NCBI GenBank assembly: GCA_036426205.1
Contig: CM071568.1
Location: 36,898,980 to 36,962,979, forward strand
Length of the DNA stretch: 64,000 bases
DNA from: Ascaphus truei
Lineage: Eukaryota; Chordata; Amphibia; Anura; Ascaphidae
Direction: 5' to 3'
This document shows positions 1-12,746 of this stretch, piece by piece. Each line of letters starts with the position of its first letter. Position 1 is the first letter of the stretch. The position numbers were made by a program, and so were the translations under genes. The notes below the pieces were generated by a model, which did no database searches, was not told where the DNA came from, and worked only from the letters and a program-made list of their open reading frames with translations.

Positions 1-1660
1 AGTGGCACTGCCCGCAGGGGACCGACGGTGAGGTTCCGGATTCTCACCGCAGTTGTAGACCCCTCTCTCTTCAGGCTCCGTTCTGATCATTAGGAGCGAT
101 CCCCATTCTCGGGATCAACTGGTTCGGTGCAGGCCGCACAGCGGGGCTTCAGCGTCAGCATGGCTGTGTCCGCCCCACGCCTTTACTACCAGGGAGCCTC
201 CTGCAATAAATAGGGATATACCCAATGTCATCTCGCTCTTTGTTGTGCTGGTTACGGGAGACACTTTGACACAATGGTCTCTCCTGTTCACCAGCTCGCA
301 ACTGTGTGACAGGAAGCTCACACCCAGCTCCTCCCTCAGACAACTCGATCACAAAAGTACACCTCACCTCAGTGGTCCTTAACACAATCCTGGTGGTCGC
401 GGTCTGCGTTTTCGCGCCAGTTTTCCTCAGAGCTGGAGTCTTTTCCCGCGGCTAGTTCCCGCCTTCTCCTTGCAGCAGCTTTTGTGCAAGGTACCCTCTT
501 TTTTGTAAATCACCTCCGCGGCCGGAACTACTTTTGTAGTGGCGCCGTCTGGATATCAGTCCCTGGGCCAGTGGGTGCATCCCACAGGCCCTATTGAAAG
601 TCACTCCCCTGGTAGAAATCAGGGGAGGGTCCCATAACTCAACGGTTGACTCAGCACAGGGGCTGAATTAGTCACTGTCATCCCGGCGCACATAGACTTT
701 CGCGCCATGCCCCCCATCAGCGGGGGGGCTCTGCTGTTCGCGCCATTCCCGGCCAGCTCTGTGCAGTCCTGCAGCAAGCCATTTTTTCTGCGCCCTGGCC
801 CATGCGGTTTCCCTACAAGCGGAAACCGCATTTGGTTTACTTTTGAGCCCAAAAAGTCCATCTGTTGCTCTCCTCACGGGGTTCTCCCCCAATTATAACA
901 ATTTCTCACACTCTTCAAGGGTGGCCCCCTCGCTGTCCCAGGCAGGATAAAAACGGGGCAGCCACGGCCTTTGCTCCGCTCCAGAGCAAACCCTTAAGGA
1001 CAATTCAGCGACAGTCTGCTCTTCAGTGGGTTGCACGCCACGGGTTGCCCTCCCCATCAGCCTCTGTCCGCCATTTTACGTTCTCCGCGCCACGCAGATC
1101 TCCACTCTCTATAACAGTTGTGTCGTACATGAGGCTCCCACTCTGCGGGGCAGCCACCACCACGGTACATAAAGATTAGCTCAGATGCACCACCACATGT
1201 GTACCTTATCTAGTGTGACCAGTGTTGCACTACCTCAGGCTGGCTCACTCTCTCAGTCGGCTGCTGTGACTCCTCCTCCCAGTCGGTGTCCCTACGGTGA
1301 GTGTCTGGAAGGTAGGTACTTGGCTGGCTCTGCATGCAGTACTTGGGGCGGTCTACCTGTCTTGGTCGCCTAGCGAGACCCTTCCAGGACTCCTGACAAG
1401 GTTAACAGGCTGTCCCTTCTGGCATCCTACCAACTAGCACTGCCTCAAGGTGACTCGGTCAGCTATAGCCCGCTCCAGACCCCTCCTCCCTTCAGGCCCC
1501 TAGGTTGTCCCTGCGAACTGACAATATCCCGTCAGCCCCCTGACCACCCCTAGGTCGTTCTACGCAGCACAAAGTGGCCAGCAGACAACTCCCTGTTCCA
1601 AGTGACCTAGCTAAAAGCCTGTCCTGTTGACGGATCTGATCTCAGCAGCTCGCCTCCAAA
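1..1660 (-). mobile_element. Internal 5' leader of an LTR retroelement cut by the window edge
   Basis: On the minus strand this stretch lies directly downstream of an LTR (1661-2536) and begins with a tRNA-primer-like site two bases after the LTR end. It is therefore read as the untranslated leader and start of the internal region of an LTR element whose remainder lies left of position 1. No convincing gag, protease or polymerase motif is visible: the open frames are all under about 105 codons and look random. The base composition is GC-richer than the AT-rich intron to the right. The element family is not recognised. A solo LTR followed by unrelated sequence remains possible. Confidence 0.45.
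1641..1658 (-). promoter_or_regulatory. Candidate primer binding site of the left-edge LTR element
   Basis: Read on the minus strand, the LTR end TTACA is followed by a 2-nt spacer and then TGGAGGCGAGCTGCTGAG. A TGG start complementary to a tRNA CCA tail at this distance is what a retroelement primer site looks like. I cannot assign the tRNA with confidence. Confidence 0.4.
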
Positions 1661-2536
1661 TGTAACGGTATTTCTGTGCCCGGTCTGACCCACCCAAACT
1701 CACATTGGCCCTGTGGTTCTAACAAACGGAACCCATTACATTGTGGATATGTCATATGGTGCACCTGCTGGCTACAGGACTCCTGAGTCTCCCGCATGAT
1801 GGTGTGTGGGGAGAACCCGTCAGACAGGCAGCTGAGGTAGTGTGCTGAGTCTCACCTAGTTACAGTGCAGCGCCTCCACCTCACCAGGGTCCCTGCGTCC
1901 GCATGGGGATGATCCTGGCGAGGAACTCCTCCGTGGTGCTCCTCTCTGTACACTCATTCCAGATAGATACACGAGAGGGTTTCTGGCTGAACTCATCTTT
2001 ATTGACACGGCAGGGCAACTGCCCTCCACAAGGAGTATCTTCAGCCGCTCATCTCGCCAGTGCTCCCTTTAGTTAGGTATGTCACCCAGATCAGGGATTC
2101 ACTATTCCCGCAGGAATCACTGTCCTGTGTCCGGTCCCTGGACACAGCCTCCCATGGAGTTACTACAACATAACTGACACTCTGATAGAACTTTAACTCC
2201 TTCCTCAGCTCTGACAAGAGCTTTCCAGCAACACTCAGCAACCAACTACTTTGCAACTCCACATCAACTAACAACTCTCTTTAGAACACAGTGCTGTGCC
2301 TTATGTAAGCTTCTGAGGCTGACACATCTCTGACATCACTAACCATGGAGTCAGAGCATGTGACCAGTCCCAGCCATACACAGAGCACCCCACCAGGGTG
2401 TGAGGGAAAACCTCCATGATTACTGCTGGCATGCCCACACTTACCAGGCCTTACTGCCAGCAGGAGAGATGACTGTAGGCATTTTACATGACCGCTACAA
2501 CTGTATATGTGTACCATTAACACTTTAACCTTTACA
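1661..2536 (-). repeat. LTR of a minus-strand retroelement
   Basis: The block starts TGTAACGG and ends CCTTTACA on the plus strand, giving the TG...CA ends and short inverted TGTAA/TTACA termini expected of an LTR. A polyadenylation signal in minus orientation (TTTATT on the plus strand near 1998-2003) lies inside, and a primer-site-like sequence follows the lower-coordinate end. Together these indicate a minus-oriented 5' LTR of about 876 bp. The other LTR is outside the window, so the target duplication cannot be checked. The small open frames inside are not considered genes. Confidence 0.55.
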
Positions 2537-3798
2537 GTACCCTTATTATTATTATATATATATTAATCAGTGTTGCAATACAATGGGGTTGGAAGACTAT
2601 AAGAATAAAATATCAAACATTAACATACATTTGTACAGCAGATAAGGAGGGCCTTGCGCCAAAGAGCTTACAATATATAAAGAAGGAAGAGTGGAAACAT
2701 AAGATATAGGAAAGTTTGAACTGTTAGAGATCTGTTACATATTTGAAAGAGTTGGCGTTGGGAAATAAGTAAATGAGATTGTGCAGAGATACCATATAGC
2801 TAACCACTATCTAATGTGAAAAATAAAGTGAATATACAATTCATTTATATACAAAGCTGTGTTATATACCACTGCTGGGCAATGGGAGAGGAAAATAGTG
2901 GATAATGTTCACGATCCCGAAAAACTGATAGATTTTCCTATATATAGTCTTGAAATAAATGTCAATATTATAGGTAATACTTAAGTCCAACTGCTGGAGT
3001 CCATAGAGGAGGGATTTCCACGTCCCTCCTAAAATCGAATCCCTGAGGAAGAGTGCAGTGAAATGCTTTGGGTTGACCCTCACAGGCCACCATAGCTCTT
3101 TTCAAGCACCAAATCCCAAAATTACTTTCCTGGCACCGGCATCAGAGGACACTATTACAAAAGTGCTAACCCATTCAGGGCACTGCCACCTACTTGATCC
3201 ACTCCCAACCGTGCACAGGCTGAGGGAGGAGAGAGAGGGTGTTGAGACTTTTCTCCACCATTCCTGTTCGGAGGGACGGACACCATTGAGCTACGAGGAT
3301 AAGGAGATCCAATTAAAGAAACACTGCAGCCTTTGGAAACATGTATGACAGAAGGAGGGGAGATTGAGATCATCTCTGTGCCTTGTATTCAAAATGTGCA
3401 TTGAAACGAGGCGTTTGTGAGTGCATCCTACTTTTATACCAGTTTGTTTTAATAAAAAAACATTATTATACCATGGCACACTTTTTTTCTATTTTCTATT
3501 ACGATTGAAGTCTAATCTTTGTCCTTGGGGCAATAGGAGTATATCTCCACTCCCTGGCTACTGCCTAACAAGTTTATATATGCAAGATATAGATTTAAGT
3601 GCCTTTTTTGAGAGTAATTGTAGAAAATCAGTGTTTTGTGCTCAGTAACACACTGCTGTTTCTCACATACTTCTTTCACATGTTGTGCCTATTCGCTGAG
3701 TCTACGCACCAGAAGGCATTTATCTTTTTTAATATGTGGAGGAGGAAAGGAGCAGTGAAGGTTAATAATATTGGGGAGACTTTAGGTGGCCACAATCA
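2537..3798. other. AT-rich intronic stretch with old repeat remnants
   Basis: No gene is supported. Around 2640-2680 there is the phrase 'aagagcttacaatatat', which resembles the antisense of an L2-type 3' end. At 3041-3075 a CCTGAGGAAG...TGAAATGC sequence resembles the decayed form of a motif found in several foldback elements of this window. The rest shows no domain or RNA structure that I can support. Confidence 0.4.
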
Positions 3799-3922
3799 CA
3801 TTGGTTTCTGTACCAAGTGATAGATCACATTAGTTCTAAAGAATGTGACATCACTTTAAGGGATTATGTCACATCCTTTTGAACTAATGTGACCTATCAC
3901 GTGCTGCAGCAACCAATGCATT
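3799..3922. repeat. Short palindromic MITE-like inverted repeat
   Basis: Arms around 3799-3853 and 3866-3922 are reverse complements with a few mismatches. The left arm reads GTGATAGATCACATTAG and the right arm CTAATGTGACCTATCAC. The loop is about 12 bases. Such near-perfect hairpins are typical of miniature inverted-repeat elements. No target duplication was determined. Confidence 0.6.
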
Positions 3923-6430
3923 TTTGGCAAATGCTTGTTGTCTATTGATTGTTATTTTTTTCAATTTCTGTTTATTGTTTGGATGAAATTGTTTTGCATT
4001 TGGATGGCTGGTTTTTAGTACATTTTAGGACTGCTTAGCATTTTAAATTAATTATTTGTTTTGTTGGCTACTGGTTTAAATTATTTAATTTGTTGGCTAC
4101 TGGTTTTATTTCTTTAATTGATTGGTTCTATACTGTAGGTGTTAATTTATTTGTATTCTTATGTTTTGGAATAACTTTTAGAATTATTTTGCTGTTTTCG
4201 TAATAGATTCATGTAATTGATGTTTAGTTGAGGCTTTTAGTTCTTTTATTGTTGGGGTGTTTAGGTGATTGTGTATTTGTTTGATTATTGTGTATTTTTG
4301 GCCTTAATTATTTTTATTAGGTTGACCATTGCCTGCTATAGTGGCTTATCATTCCCATATTATATGGGTATGATAAACCACTGTGCCAATCACTGGGTAC
4401 AGGGTGGCTTAATGGTTATTTACTTAACAGGGTGGTTACTTAATTACTATAATTGCTTAATTACGATAGCAGTTATTAACTGCTAAGGTGATTAAGGGGT
4501 TAGGGGTCCTTAGATTGTAATTTTTCTTGTATTCCTGCTGGCATCGGAGGACATGGACCTGGAGTATTCTGACAACGACGCCCTTCATGATGGCAGGGGA
4601 AAGTTAAACATTTTATTTTACTTTATTTATGCTGGCTGCCTAATATTTGATTTTATAATGGGCAAATGCACTATTATCCATATGTGGATAATAGTAATTT
4701 TGCCCATTACTGTATGTGATGATGAAGGGGTACCCAGGCTCACTCATAAAGGTTAAGCCCACTTGGGTACCCCTGATCCATGTGTTTAGGTCCCAGAGTG
4801 TCAGCTCTTGGACCTAGACGTCGGAAATGCATTGCTGTGACTGTGTGCAAATTATGCAATATTAAAGATTTTTGTGTGTTTTGCCATTCTCGGGGTGCTA
4901 GGACCAGGAGATTTCTAGGCTGTAAGTTTCAGGGTGGGTTTGCCAGAGAAAGTCTTTACAGAATGTGGCTACGTATCTTGGATCCAAAGTTATGGGATAC
5001 CCCAAAAGATGTATCCGGGAATCAAGTGAGATTCTCGGATATGTCAAAGCACATTGCTTTGGGCAAACTCCTACCCTGAAAACGTTCTTGCGACTCACCG
5101 CCAGGATTCCTGCTGCAGCATAATCCAGACAAGATAAACGGGGTATGAAGGGGTTAATATATACCTGCAACATACAGGGGACCCCTAGTATAAGGAGGGG
5201 TGCCCAGGTAAATGCACAGGTACCCTGAACCTAGTATAGGGGTTCAGGGGATGCTCCAGCTATATGATAAAGCTGGGAGTGTTTTTTGTGGCTAAAAAGT
5301 CTAAAATTCATTTCTAGAGTGTGGCAAGGATGAGGCTAGTGTGTGTAGGCAGTATATCCCTTTACTCATCCCTGACATCAGAACAGGACTTACACATTTT
5401 TATCACACAAGATAGAGCACACAGTATATTTTATTAAAGAGTTATGTTTAATAAGTATATGTACTGATAACCTGTCAATGAACTGTGGGATTTTCGAGTC
5501 TTGGATTCCGAGGGACCAGATGGCTACCAAACTTGGTGCCTATGGGTCTGTGCAGAGTCCGGACTTGAAAGCCTCCGGGATGCCAAGGTGTTAGGACAGG
5601 CGGGGTACTGCAGTTATACTTGAGTACCTCCGGCCTGGGCTAACACAGGGCTATCCGGCCAACATTTGCCCAACCCCAGACTCTGTGGACCCTGGACATT
5701 GGGTGGGCTCATTATGATAAGAGGCAGAGGTGCCAGGTTGGTGCATTCCCCTTGGCAGAATGAGAAAAGTTACTCACCCGGCTTTACAATACTGCCACAT
5801 TGGTGATAGGCTGGTAGGAGAATTCCCACTCTCTGATAGGCTGTAGAGGTTTGTGAATGGGACACTGAAACCCATAAGAAACCTTGCAGCCAATCAGGAT
5901 GGCAGATTCCAAGTGCCAAACAATCAGCTGAATAGATGTGAGCCGGCTTCAGAGATTTTGAGTCAGAAAAGTTTCTAAGTCCCGCGTTTTGAGAACGTAG
6001 CGGTCGCGGCTGGCATTGCATGCTGAAATCAGTTCCAAGATTTCGTGAGTACCTCCCGGTCATTGGAAAGGGCTCTTACAGAGGTCATTTTTGAGAATTT
6101 CGTTTAAAGGACATATTTATTTGTTAGCCCCTTTCCCAGTAAGTGTGTTAACACTGTAAATTGTGTTACATTGTGTGTATGTCTTTTCCAGAAATAAATT
6201 ACAATTTATTTTACCTCCTTGCTTTGCTCAATCATATGATCTCAGTATAAAAAGTGATAAACCTGGTCTTCCGTGACAATGTACTGTATTGTTGGGGGGA
6301 GGGCAGGTGGGTTGTTGAGGGTAGAGAAGGTGGGTAGTAGGGTTGTTGTGTTTTAACATATTTATTGAGGGTAGCGGGGGTGGGTGAAGGTGGCATTTGC
6401 CCTTGCTGGGTTTTTATACCTACCAGGAAG
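3923..6430. other. Intronic stretch without a supported gene
   Basis: AT-rich to mixed composition. Short T-rich tandem phrases occur near 4060-4120 ('ttgttggctactggttt' appears twice). Positions 4640-4700 hold a small palindrome (TATTATCCATATGTGGATAATA). None of the open frames here shows a recognisable domain. Confidence 0.35.
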
Positions 6431-6433
6431 GTA

Positions 6434-6640
6434 GCGGGAGGGTTAACCCCTTCATTATCTTAGCGGTATTAACCACTATGGTAATGAAGTGGTTAACTCC
6501 ACCCACACCGCCCCGCATGGCCTAAACAAATACCAAGGGCGAAATACCACCTTCACCCAACCCCGTTACCCACAATAAAGATGACACTGGTAGTTAACCC
6601 CTTCATTGCCTTAGCTGTTAGCCGCTAAGGTAATGAAGTT
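6434..6640. repeat. Two related palindromes (CCTTCATT...AATGAAG)
   Basis: Positions about 6434-6496 and 6595-6640 each carry an imperfect palindrome built on 'taaccccttcatt' and its complement 'aatgaagtggtta'. They are about 160 bp apart and have different loops. They look like two copies of one small foldback repeat. Function is unknown. Confidence 0.4.
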
Positions 6641-6839
6641 GCCTGTAAATGCATTTTTATTGCATGGGATTCATGCAGGGGACCTCGGGTGCTGATATTA
6701 ATGGGTATCATCTCCGGAGACTCCCGGCATCAATCCAATGCATAAAAAATGCATTTTTTTTCTAAGTCCTCTCTCGCTGCCTTCTCTGCAGGTTCTCCCA
6801 GCCTCTTGCCAACTTTTCCTGGCGTTAGGATTTTGAGAG

Positions 6840-7085
6840 AAGCTCGCCATTCTAGAGCGCGATTAGCCTCGATTAGCTAATCGAGGCTACTAGAATTACA
6901 CGAGTTTCAGAACCTGCCGATAATTGGCTTGTCGCCGCTCATCCGTGATCTTTTTTGGACCACTGAAAAAATTGGCGATTCACGTCTTTATCGTCCACTT
7001 ATCGAGGCTGACTGAATAGCAGTAGGAATTTTGGCCAAAAAGGCCTCTATAAGTGGCTTATCAAGGCTTATAGAATAGGCCCCTA
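6840..7085. repeat. Probable MITE remnant with internal palindrome
   Basis: Contains the palindrome CCTCGATTAGCTAATCGAGG near 6867-6886. It ends with 'cttatagaataggcccct', an A/T-rich terminal phrase repeated in variant form elsewhere in the window (for example near 39295). Boundaries are approximate and no target duplication was found. Confidence 0.35.
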
Positions 7086-7762
7086 AGTTTCAGAGAGAGC
7101 TGCAGTTGCTTCTTTTGGTTGTCATCTTTTCTGTTCCTACGGTTCCCATAGGCATGGGGCATGGACTATTTATCTTTCAACATATAAGGTACTACTCTCT
7201 AAGTACACACTGGTATGAAGAAAAAGACAACTGTGAACATGTATTGCTTTTTCAGTAATTTTTCATATTTTATTTTGTCCCTTTACCCTCTACAGCACCA
7301 ATAAGCAACTTTTGTGCAAGGGAATTAGACATATCAAATTTATTTTGGCAGAGCATCATTCAAGAGGATATACAGGGAACGCGGGCATTGTTGAGGCAAA
7401 TGTTGAGGCATTTACTGTGAGATGCCTTAGTTTTTACCCAGGCAAGCGATCGGATAATGGTTGCTGCATCTGTAGCCAGACTTACTTTCCCAGATTCTCT
7501 AGACGAACAAGCAAACGTCTGTAGCGCTGGGGACAGTGTCGAATGCGACATGGGATGATTATTGTTGTGGGGGGCCCATGCTTCTGAATGGGAAACCCGC
7601 AGCATTAATTCTCTACTTCATCATGCTGGCCCCCATACCTGATCTCCTATGATCTCCTCTCCCTCTGCTCCATGTGCTGCCACTCTTTATTCTCCCTGCT
7701 CTACTTCATGATGTACAGTAGACAATCATATTCGGTCATCTCTCATCAAGGGGTTTGGACAG

Positions 7763-8944
7763 TGTCACGGGAGACCAGGACAATTAACCCTTAACATCGT
7801 AGACACCAACCAGAGCAATAGGTTAAATAAAACAAGTTTATATCAACCGAGGTCAACAGACACAACACCGTTTGGTAAAACTTTACAGAAAACAGGGAAT
7901 TCAAGGGGAATCCTAACTCAACTAGATTCCAGGCACTGCTTCCAAGACTTACCCGAGCAGCTTCCACTTTCCACCCACTTTGGGTGCTGCAGTAGTCGAG
8001 GGATGTTATTTGTACTATAGCATGTTCAAATAGCCCACTCGTTTCCAGTACGAGTCTCGCTTTACTATGCTACACCAGAATAGTCTCTGAAACTGAAGTC
8101 AGCAGTTCTTTACATAGGTTTCCCGTCTCCAGAGAAAAGCATGGAAGACGGGGTGCCGACCAGTCAGCATACATATGCAGCAAACGGACCAATCACAGAG
8201 TGGAGGTTTATCTGTAATGGGCCAATCCAGGATGTGGGAGGTGTCCTCTTCAAGCCCACCTTTGTGGGCTGGCTTAGAGATAAAGAATGGGAAATTAAAA
8301 CTGGACAATGGGAATCATGCCTACGGACCTAATACCCAGAAATGATTCCCCCTTCCAGCCTGATATCTCCCGCAGAGATAGGCGCCTCAGAGTCTGGGCT
8401 GAAAAATGACCCCACATGGAGAGGTATTGTTCCCCAGACCTGAGTCCGCACCCCTCTCCACACCTAACAATGGCTAAAGCACTTCAACACACACATTCTT
8501 GATAGCAGGAATGTAACAGGAACTTATCACTGTTTGAGAGAAATTGCCACTAAATCCAGCAGCAAGCTGGTTAATTACATGCAGGCAATCAACCAGACTC
8601 CATCTGGTTGATTAGGACTCTGATAAAATACTGATGTGAGAAACAGAAGAGAGATTCCTTAACTCACATTTGGGCTGACAGAAGGAAAGCTGAGAAGCCT
8701 GCACACAGACACTGTCTTGAGCACAAAGACATCCAGAGACCTATATTTTCTGGACACATATGACCCAGGAACCTGCCAGAGACTGACATGGAGGGCCATC
8801 TGCTTAAGGTACTGTAGAGGGAGAAAGGGGGTGGCCCAGTATTAAAGGGGTTACACCCCATTTGGCCATCCCCTGACCTCACCAGGGAGACAAGGGGTTA
8901 ACTGGGCTGAGGTCCAGGACTGTGATTCTACCCCTGTTATGACA
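7763..8944 (-). repeat. Possible solo LTR
   Basis: The block begins TGTCACGGG and ends GTTATGACA on the plus strand, giving TGTCA...TGACA inverted ends. The flanking five bases do not match as a target duplication, and no primer site follows either end. The call rests only on the termini and the length (about 1.2 kb), so it is weak. No coding sequence is supported inside. Confidence 0.25.
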
Positions 8945-9089
8945 TATAAATGTGTATTCCCCTGTTCCCCTGTTCTGTTGTAACATCTGGTTTAGGCAGT
9001 GTCTGCATCACACACACTAGCATCCATCCGGGAGTACAAGGGTTAATAGTCCTTTAATGATTATAGCTCTTTGTGTAAATTTTCCTGCC

Positions 9090-9960
9090 TTTTCAGGCAC
9101 CATTTTGCAGGGTCCATAGGCCGCCATTGGAACTCCATGTATTTCAATGGCGTATCTTGCTGTGGAGTCCTGTTCCTGAGAAGATCAGCAGATGGCGTCC
9201 GAGAGGGAGAGCGGCGGTTTTCCATTGTAAGTCAATGGGCTCATTGACTTCAATGGAGAAATCCTCGAAAGAGCTTTCCAGGAACGAGTTGGCTGCTGTC
9301 CAAACCGCTTAACTGCAAAGCGGATACATTTTCAATAGGAGAGCTTTGATCACTTACAAGTCAAGTTCAACGACAAGTGGCGTGGGAATAAACAGTTCTA
9401 GGGGCCCTAGAAATAAAATTATTTCTGTCCCTAGTTCCTAGACCTCCCCCAACTCGACCACAACCGGGTCCCCATATCCTGGACTCCTGATAAGGGTCAA
9501 ACCCATAAGAGCGGGCCGCGCCATAGGTTCCAATGGCGGCAGCAGAACCGGCTCAGGAAAATGGCTAAGTGTTAAAAGCTAAAATTTGGTATTCCATAGC
9601 TCCGGTTCCGGAGGGCCCAGAGGATCAGGGTTTGGGGTATCTGTAGCCACTGCTCCGGCATCGCTGCAGAACCATTCTTGACCCTCTTGGACCAACCCGA
9701 CGGAGTATGGACCCCTTGAAAGTTCGTTATTTTTCCCATAGACTCCAATGGCGGCCAAACCCCATGGACCGGCTACGGCAGAAAAACCCCATTGACTTCA
9801 ACGGCGGCGTCGCCCCGTTGAAAGTCTATGGCGGGGATTCCCATAGCCGCCAACGGCGGCGGTTTGCCATTGAAAGTCTATGGTGGCGAAGCCCGTTGTT
9901 TTCAATGGGGATTTAGTGAAAAAACGTGATTTAATTTACAGCGGAGATTTGTGCATTAAA
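9090..9960. repeat. Repeat region rich in CCATTGAC/TCAATGG motifs
   Basis: The octamers CCATTGAC, TCAATGGC, GTTGAAAG and their complements recur many times in both orientations near 9125, 9215, 9240, 9745, 9790, 9820, 9870 and 9900. They are embedded in GC-richer sequence. Open frames through the area are translations of the repeated motif, not a recognisable protein. It may be internal sequence of an unidentified retroelement or a degenerate minisatellite. Confidence 0.4.
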
Positions 9961-11504
9961 ATGGGAAACGGCTATAAGTGTATTTGTGTATCTCCGGTCC
10001 CGAAGGTCGTAGCAAGTCGCAAATTGGACCATAGGGGTCCCAGTTCCGGCATTGAGAACTGGGAAGTTTGGACCTGCTGGACCTAACGGAGCCGGACATT
10101 TTTATATGTTTATGTTTTATCTATCATACTATGTTTCAAGGTATGGGTAAAACCCAGAGGAAATTCCTTTGCATACCAGGGTAGCATGTGGCCAGAGAGG
10201 CGACCCAATGTCCAGGACTTAAGTATGTTTCAAAGGAGTTTGTCACCTCCACTGTTTGCATGAGGGTGGAGATTACTCAAAACCAGAGCAGTCTTCAAGT
10301 GTTCCATTTCACACCTCACTACAAAGAATATCCTGCCAGGACCCCAAACTGGCAGACTAGCTGGCATTCCTGATGTAGAGGAGGGGTTATAGAAATGAGA
10401 CCCCAGAGCTCTACTGCGCATGTACCAACTAACAGGGGTCATGTGTCAATAAGTGTTCCCATGTTAACGAGTGGCTAGAGGTAATTGAAAACCAATCCAC
10501 GGTACTCAATGTTAAGGATAGGGCACAAAAGGTTTATAAACAGTTTTCCACCCTTAACCTTGGTTCTTCTGATATCATCTGATTGCTGCTTGAATGCGAG
10601 AGAATTGCTATGCTTCATACTTCTCATTCCCCATCCCCAAAGTAAGTGTACTTCTTGCTTGTTACTGTATTATTCGTGTGTTCACCTATACAAAGGAATA
10701 AATATACTTTATTATATCTAAGACTCGTTCAGTTCGACCAAGTGATTTGTGTAACCTTTAATAACCTGAGACAGGCTATCATCACAGGTACCTCCTGAGA
10801 CTTTGGGGTGATAGGCTGGTAATGGGAATACCAGTCCTCCCTCCAATCCTGCAGATAGGGTCTGGGGAATTATGTTAGCCCTTACAAAGTGATAGGGGTT
10901 TGTTATTTTGTTGTTTTTGTATGTTTTGCATGGATAAAGGAACAGGCTCAATAAAGATAAAGATATAATTTCACACAAATCGGTCTCCATTTTATGTTCT
11001 TCTGCACAAATTTCTTACAAGAACCCTATCTCTTGGTGTTAATGCTGGTTGAGTGAATTAACAACCCTGCACACAAAGAAGACAGAAAATATATTCACCC
11101 TAATCTAACCAGTGACATACATAAATACAATCCCATTATAGAGCGGGATACTGGGTTAACACCTGAGAATCCTTTAAGACAAGTAGGGGCAATGGCCTGG
11201 CTTAACCTTTATTCATTTGAGCCACCTTGCCTCTCTATCACAAACAGTTTGCACCAGAGCAGGAGGAGAGGTGTGGAACCTGCATACCTCCTCTCCATTC
11301 ACCCATCAAGGGTGTTGGAAAGGAGCAAACAGAGAGGAGGTATGGGGATTATTGCACTGAAGCCATTGAATTATTAATGCTGCGGGTGTTCAAATTCATA
11401 AGCATGGACCCCAGCAGCATTAATCCATTATATTTTCGGCATCCACAATAAGCATGGTACCATAAGCAACCAATCTAGCTACATCTGTATATCATTGGCT
11501 ACTT
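9961..11504. other. Intronic stretch without a supported gene
   Basis: Mixed composition. The phrase 'gataggctggtaatgggaataccag' near 10810 resembles 'gataggctggtaggagaattcccac' near 5806, so the two may share an old repeat. No domain, RNA gene or terminal repeats are supported. Confidence 0.3.
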
Positions 11505-12190
11505 TAGTGTGCACAGTCTCTATCTAGTGGGATGTACAGTATGAAAGTCAGATTGTAAAGGGCCCAGGAGAGCATGGGAATTAAGAAATTGATAATCCAG
11601 GAGAACACAAGACGTTCTAGCAGTTTGATTGCAGAAGACCGGAGGGATACAAGGCAATAGTTAGTAAGGCACCTAGAGTCTAGGGTGTTTTTCAGAATCG
11701 GTGTGACCACCTAATGCTTAAAGGAGCAGGGGAAAGTGCCAGAGTACAGGAAGGAAATAAAGTTCTGGGTGAGAATGGGGACTAAATCAGAAGTAAGAGT
11801 TCTAATAAAGTTTGAGGGAATGAGCTTGAGAGGGCGTAGAGAAAAGAAGAGAAAATCAGCTTAGAAATGTCCAATTCTGTTACAGGAGAAAAGGAGTTGA
11901 GTAGAATATGGAGGTTTAGGTAGAAGAAGAGAGGGAGAAGAGGGGGAAGGGACAGAAATAATCTTTGTGGGTAGCATCCACCTTGCCTTTAAAGTGGTCA
12001 TCAAAGGCTTGAGAAGAAGCGAAGGAAGGGTGGGAAGTGGGAGGAGGAGGTCGGAGGAGAGAGTTAAATACAGAGAAAAGACGGCTTAGATTGGATTTGT
12101 GAGTGTTGATGAGTGAGGAGAAGTACTGTAGTGTTATTTGGCCTTATAGAGAACAGAGTTTAAAAAAGAGAGGAGAGATGTATAGTGCAT
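11505..12190 (-). pseudogene. L2/CR1-like LINE, reverse transcriptase N-terminal part (split, decayed)
   Basis: On the minus strand a frame encodes a run like VTPILKNTLDSRCLTNYCLV followed by LRSSAIKLLERLV. This is the start of a non-LTR reverse transcriptase (the family pattern is V-x-P-I-x-K ... NYRP-I-S-L ... K-x-LER). A linker-like region ending near RLFSVFNSLL lies upstream at about 12050-12090. Frames are interrupted. The matching endonuclease half is at 18804-19910 on the same strand, separated by the Gmr1-type element and an LTR-like block, so this is one LINE split by nested insertions. Upstream of the split, 11505 marks the loss of recognisable coding. L2/CR1 affiliation is inferred from motif style only. 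Confidence 0.65.
12186..12190. repeat. 5-bp target site duplication, left copy
   Basis: TGCAT directly abuts the TGTGACAG start of the 5' LTR. The same five bases directly follow the 3' LTR at 17923-17927. This fixes the element boundaries and the 5-bp staggered cut typical of Ty3/gypsy integrases. Confidence 0.9.
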
Positions 12191-12695
12191 TGTGACAGAG
12201 TGAAGTCAACTCCTATCAGTTACGCCTGGGAGACATATGTCTGAGTGCTTCATCCAGCACTCATAAGGGTTAACTCAGGTGGAAGTTTGGAAATCAGGAG
12301 GCAAGCTGACACCTGAGAGCCAGTAAGGTAGAAAAAGGATCATGTGACTGGCAGTAGCTGCCCTGCCTTAGAAGCACACTGCTGCGTGAGCCCTTAGCCA
12401 GAGGGATTTCACCAAAGACTACTTCAACCAAAGTAAGGATTATTCATTTGTTTACTGACTGCTTAAAGTACCCTTATGGTTTGGTTCTGGTTTAGCCAGC
12501 CAGCCTGCTAGATAGGTCTGCTGTGTTATTAGTCAGTTTTTCTCTCAAAGTGGAGCAGGATTTATTTTGTTAAAGGGACAGTGTACCCGCATGTAATGTT
12601 GCTGTGGAGAAATAAAGCCACTGAACGTTTTCATTTATCCTGAAACTACACGTGTGGACTGTTCCCTGACCTCGGCTACAGGCCGTCCTGCCACA
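12191..12695 (+). repeat. 5' LTR of the Gmr1-type element
   Basis: Starts TGTGACAG and ends CTGCCACA. It aligns over its whole length with 17414-17922, with a 4-bp deletion in this copy near 12370 (ttagaagcac against ttagagaggagcac). AATAAA at 12611-12616 is the polyadenylation signal. Confidence 0.9.
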
Positions 12696-12697
12696 GG

Positions 12698-12715
12698 TGG
12701 TGTCAGAAGTGGGAT
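12698..12715 (+). promoter_or_regulatory. Primer binding site, tRNA-Leu type
   Basis: TGGTGTCAGAAGTGGGAT lies 2 nt after the LTR end. From memory it is complementary over 18 nt to the 3' end of vertebrate tRNA-Leu with its CCA tail (ATCCCACTTCTGACACCA). Confidence 0.8.
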
Positions 12716-12746
12716 GTTGGACGGGCCCTGTATCTGAAGGGCCACA

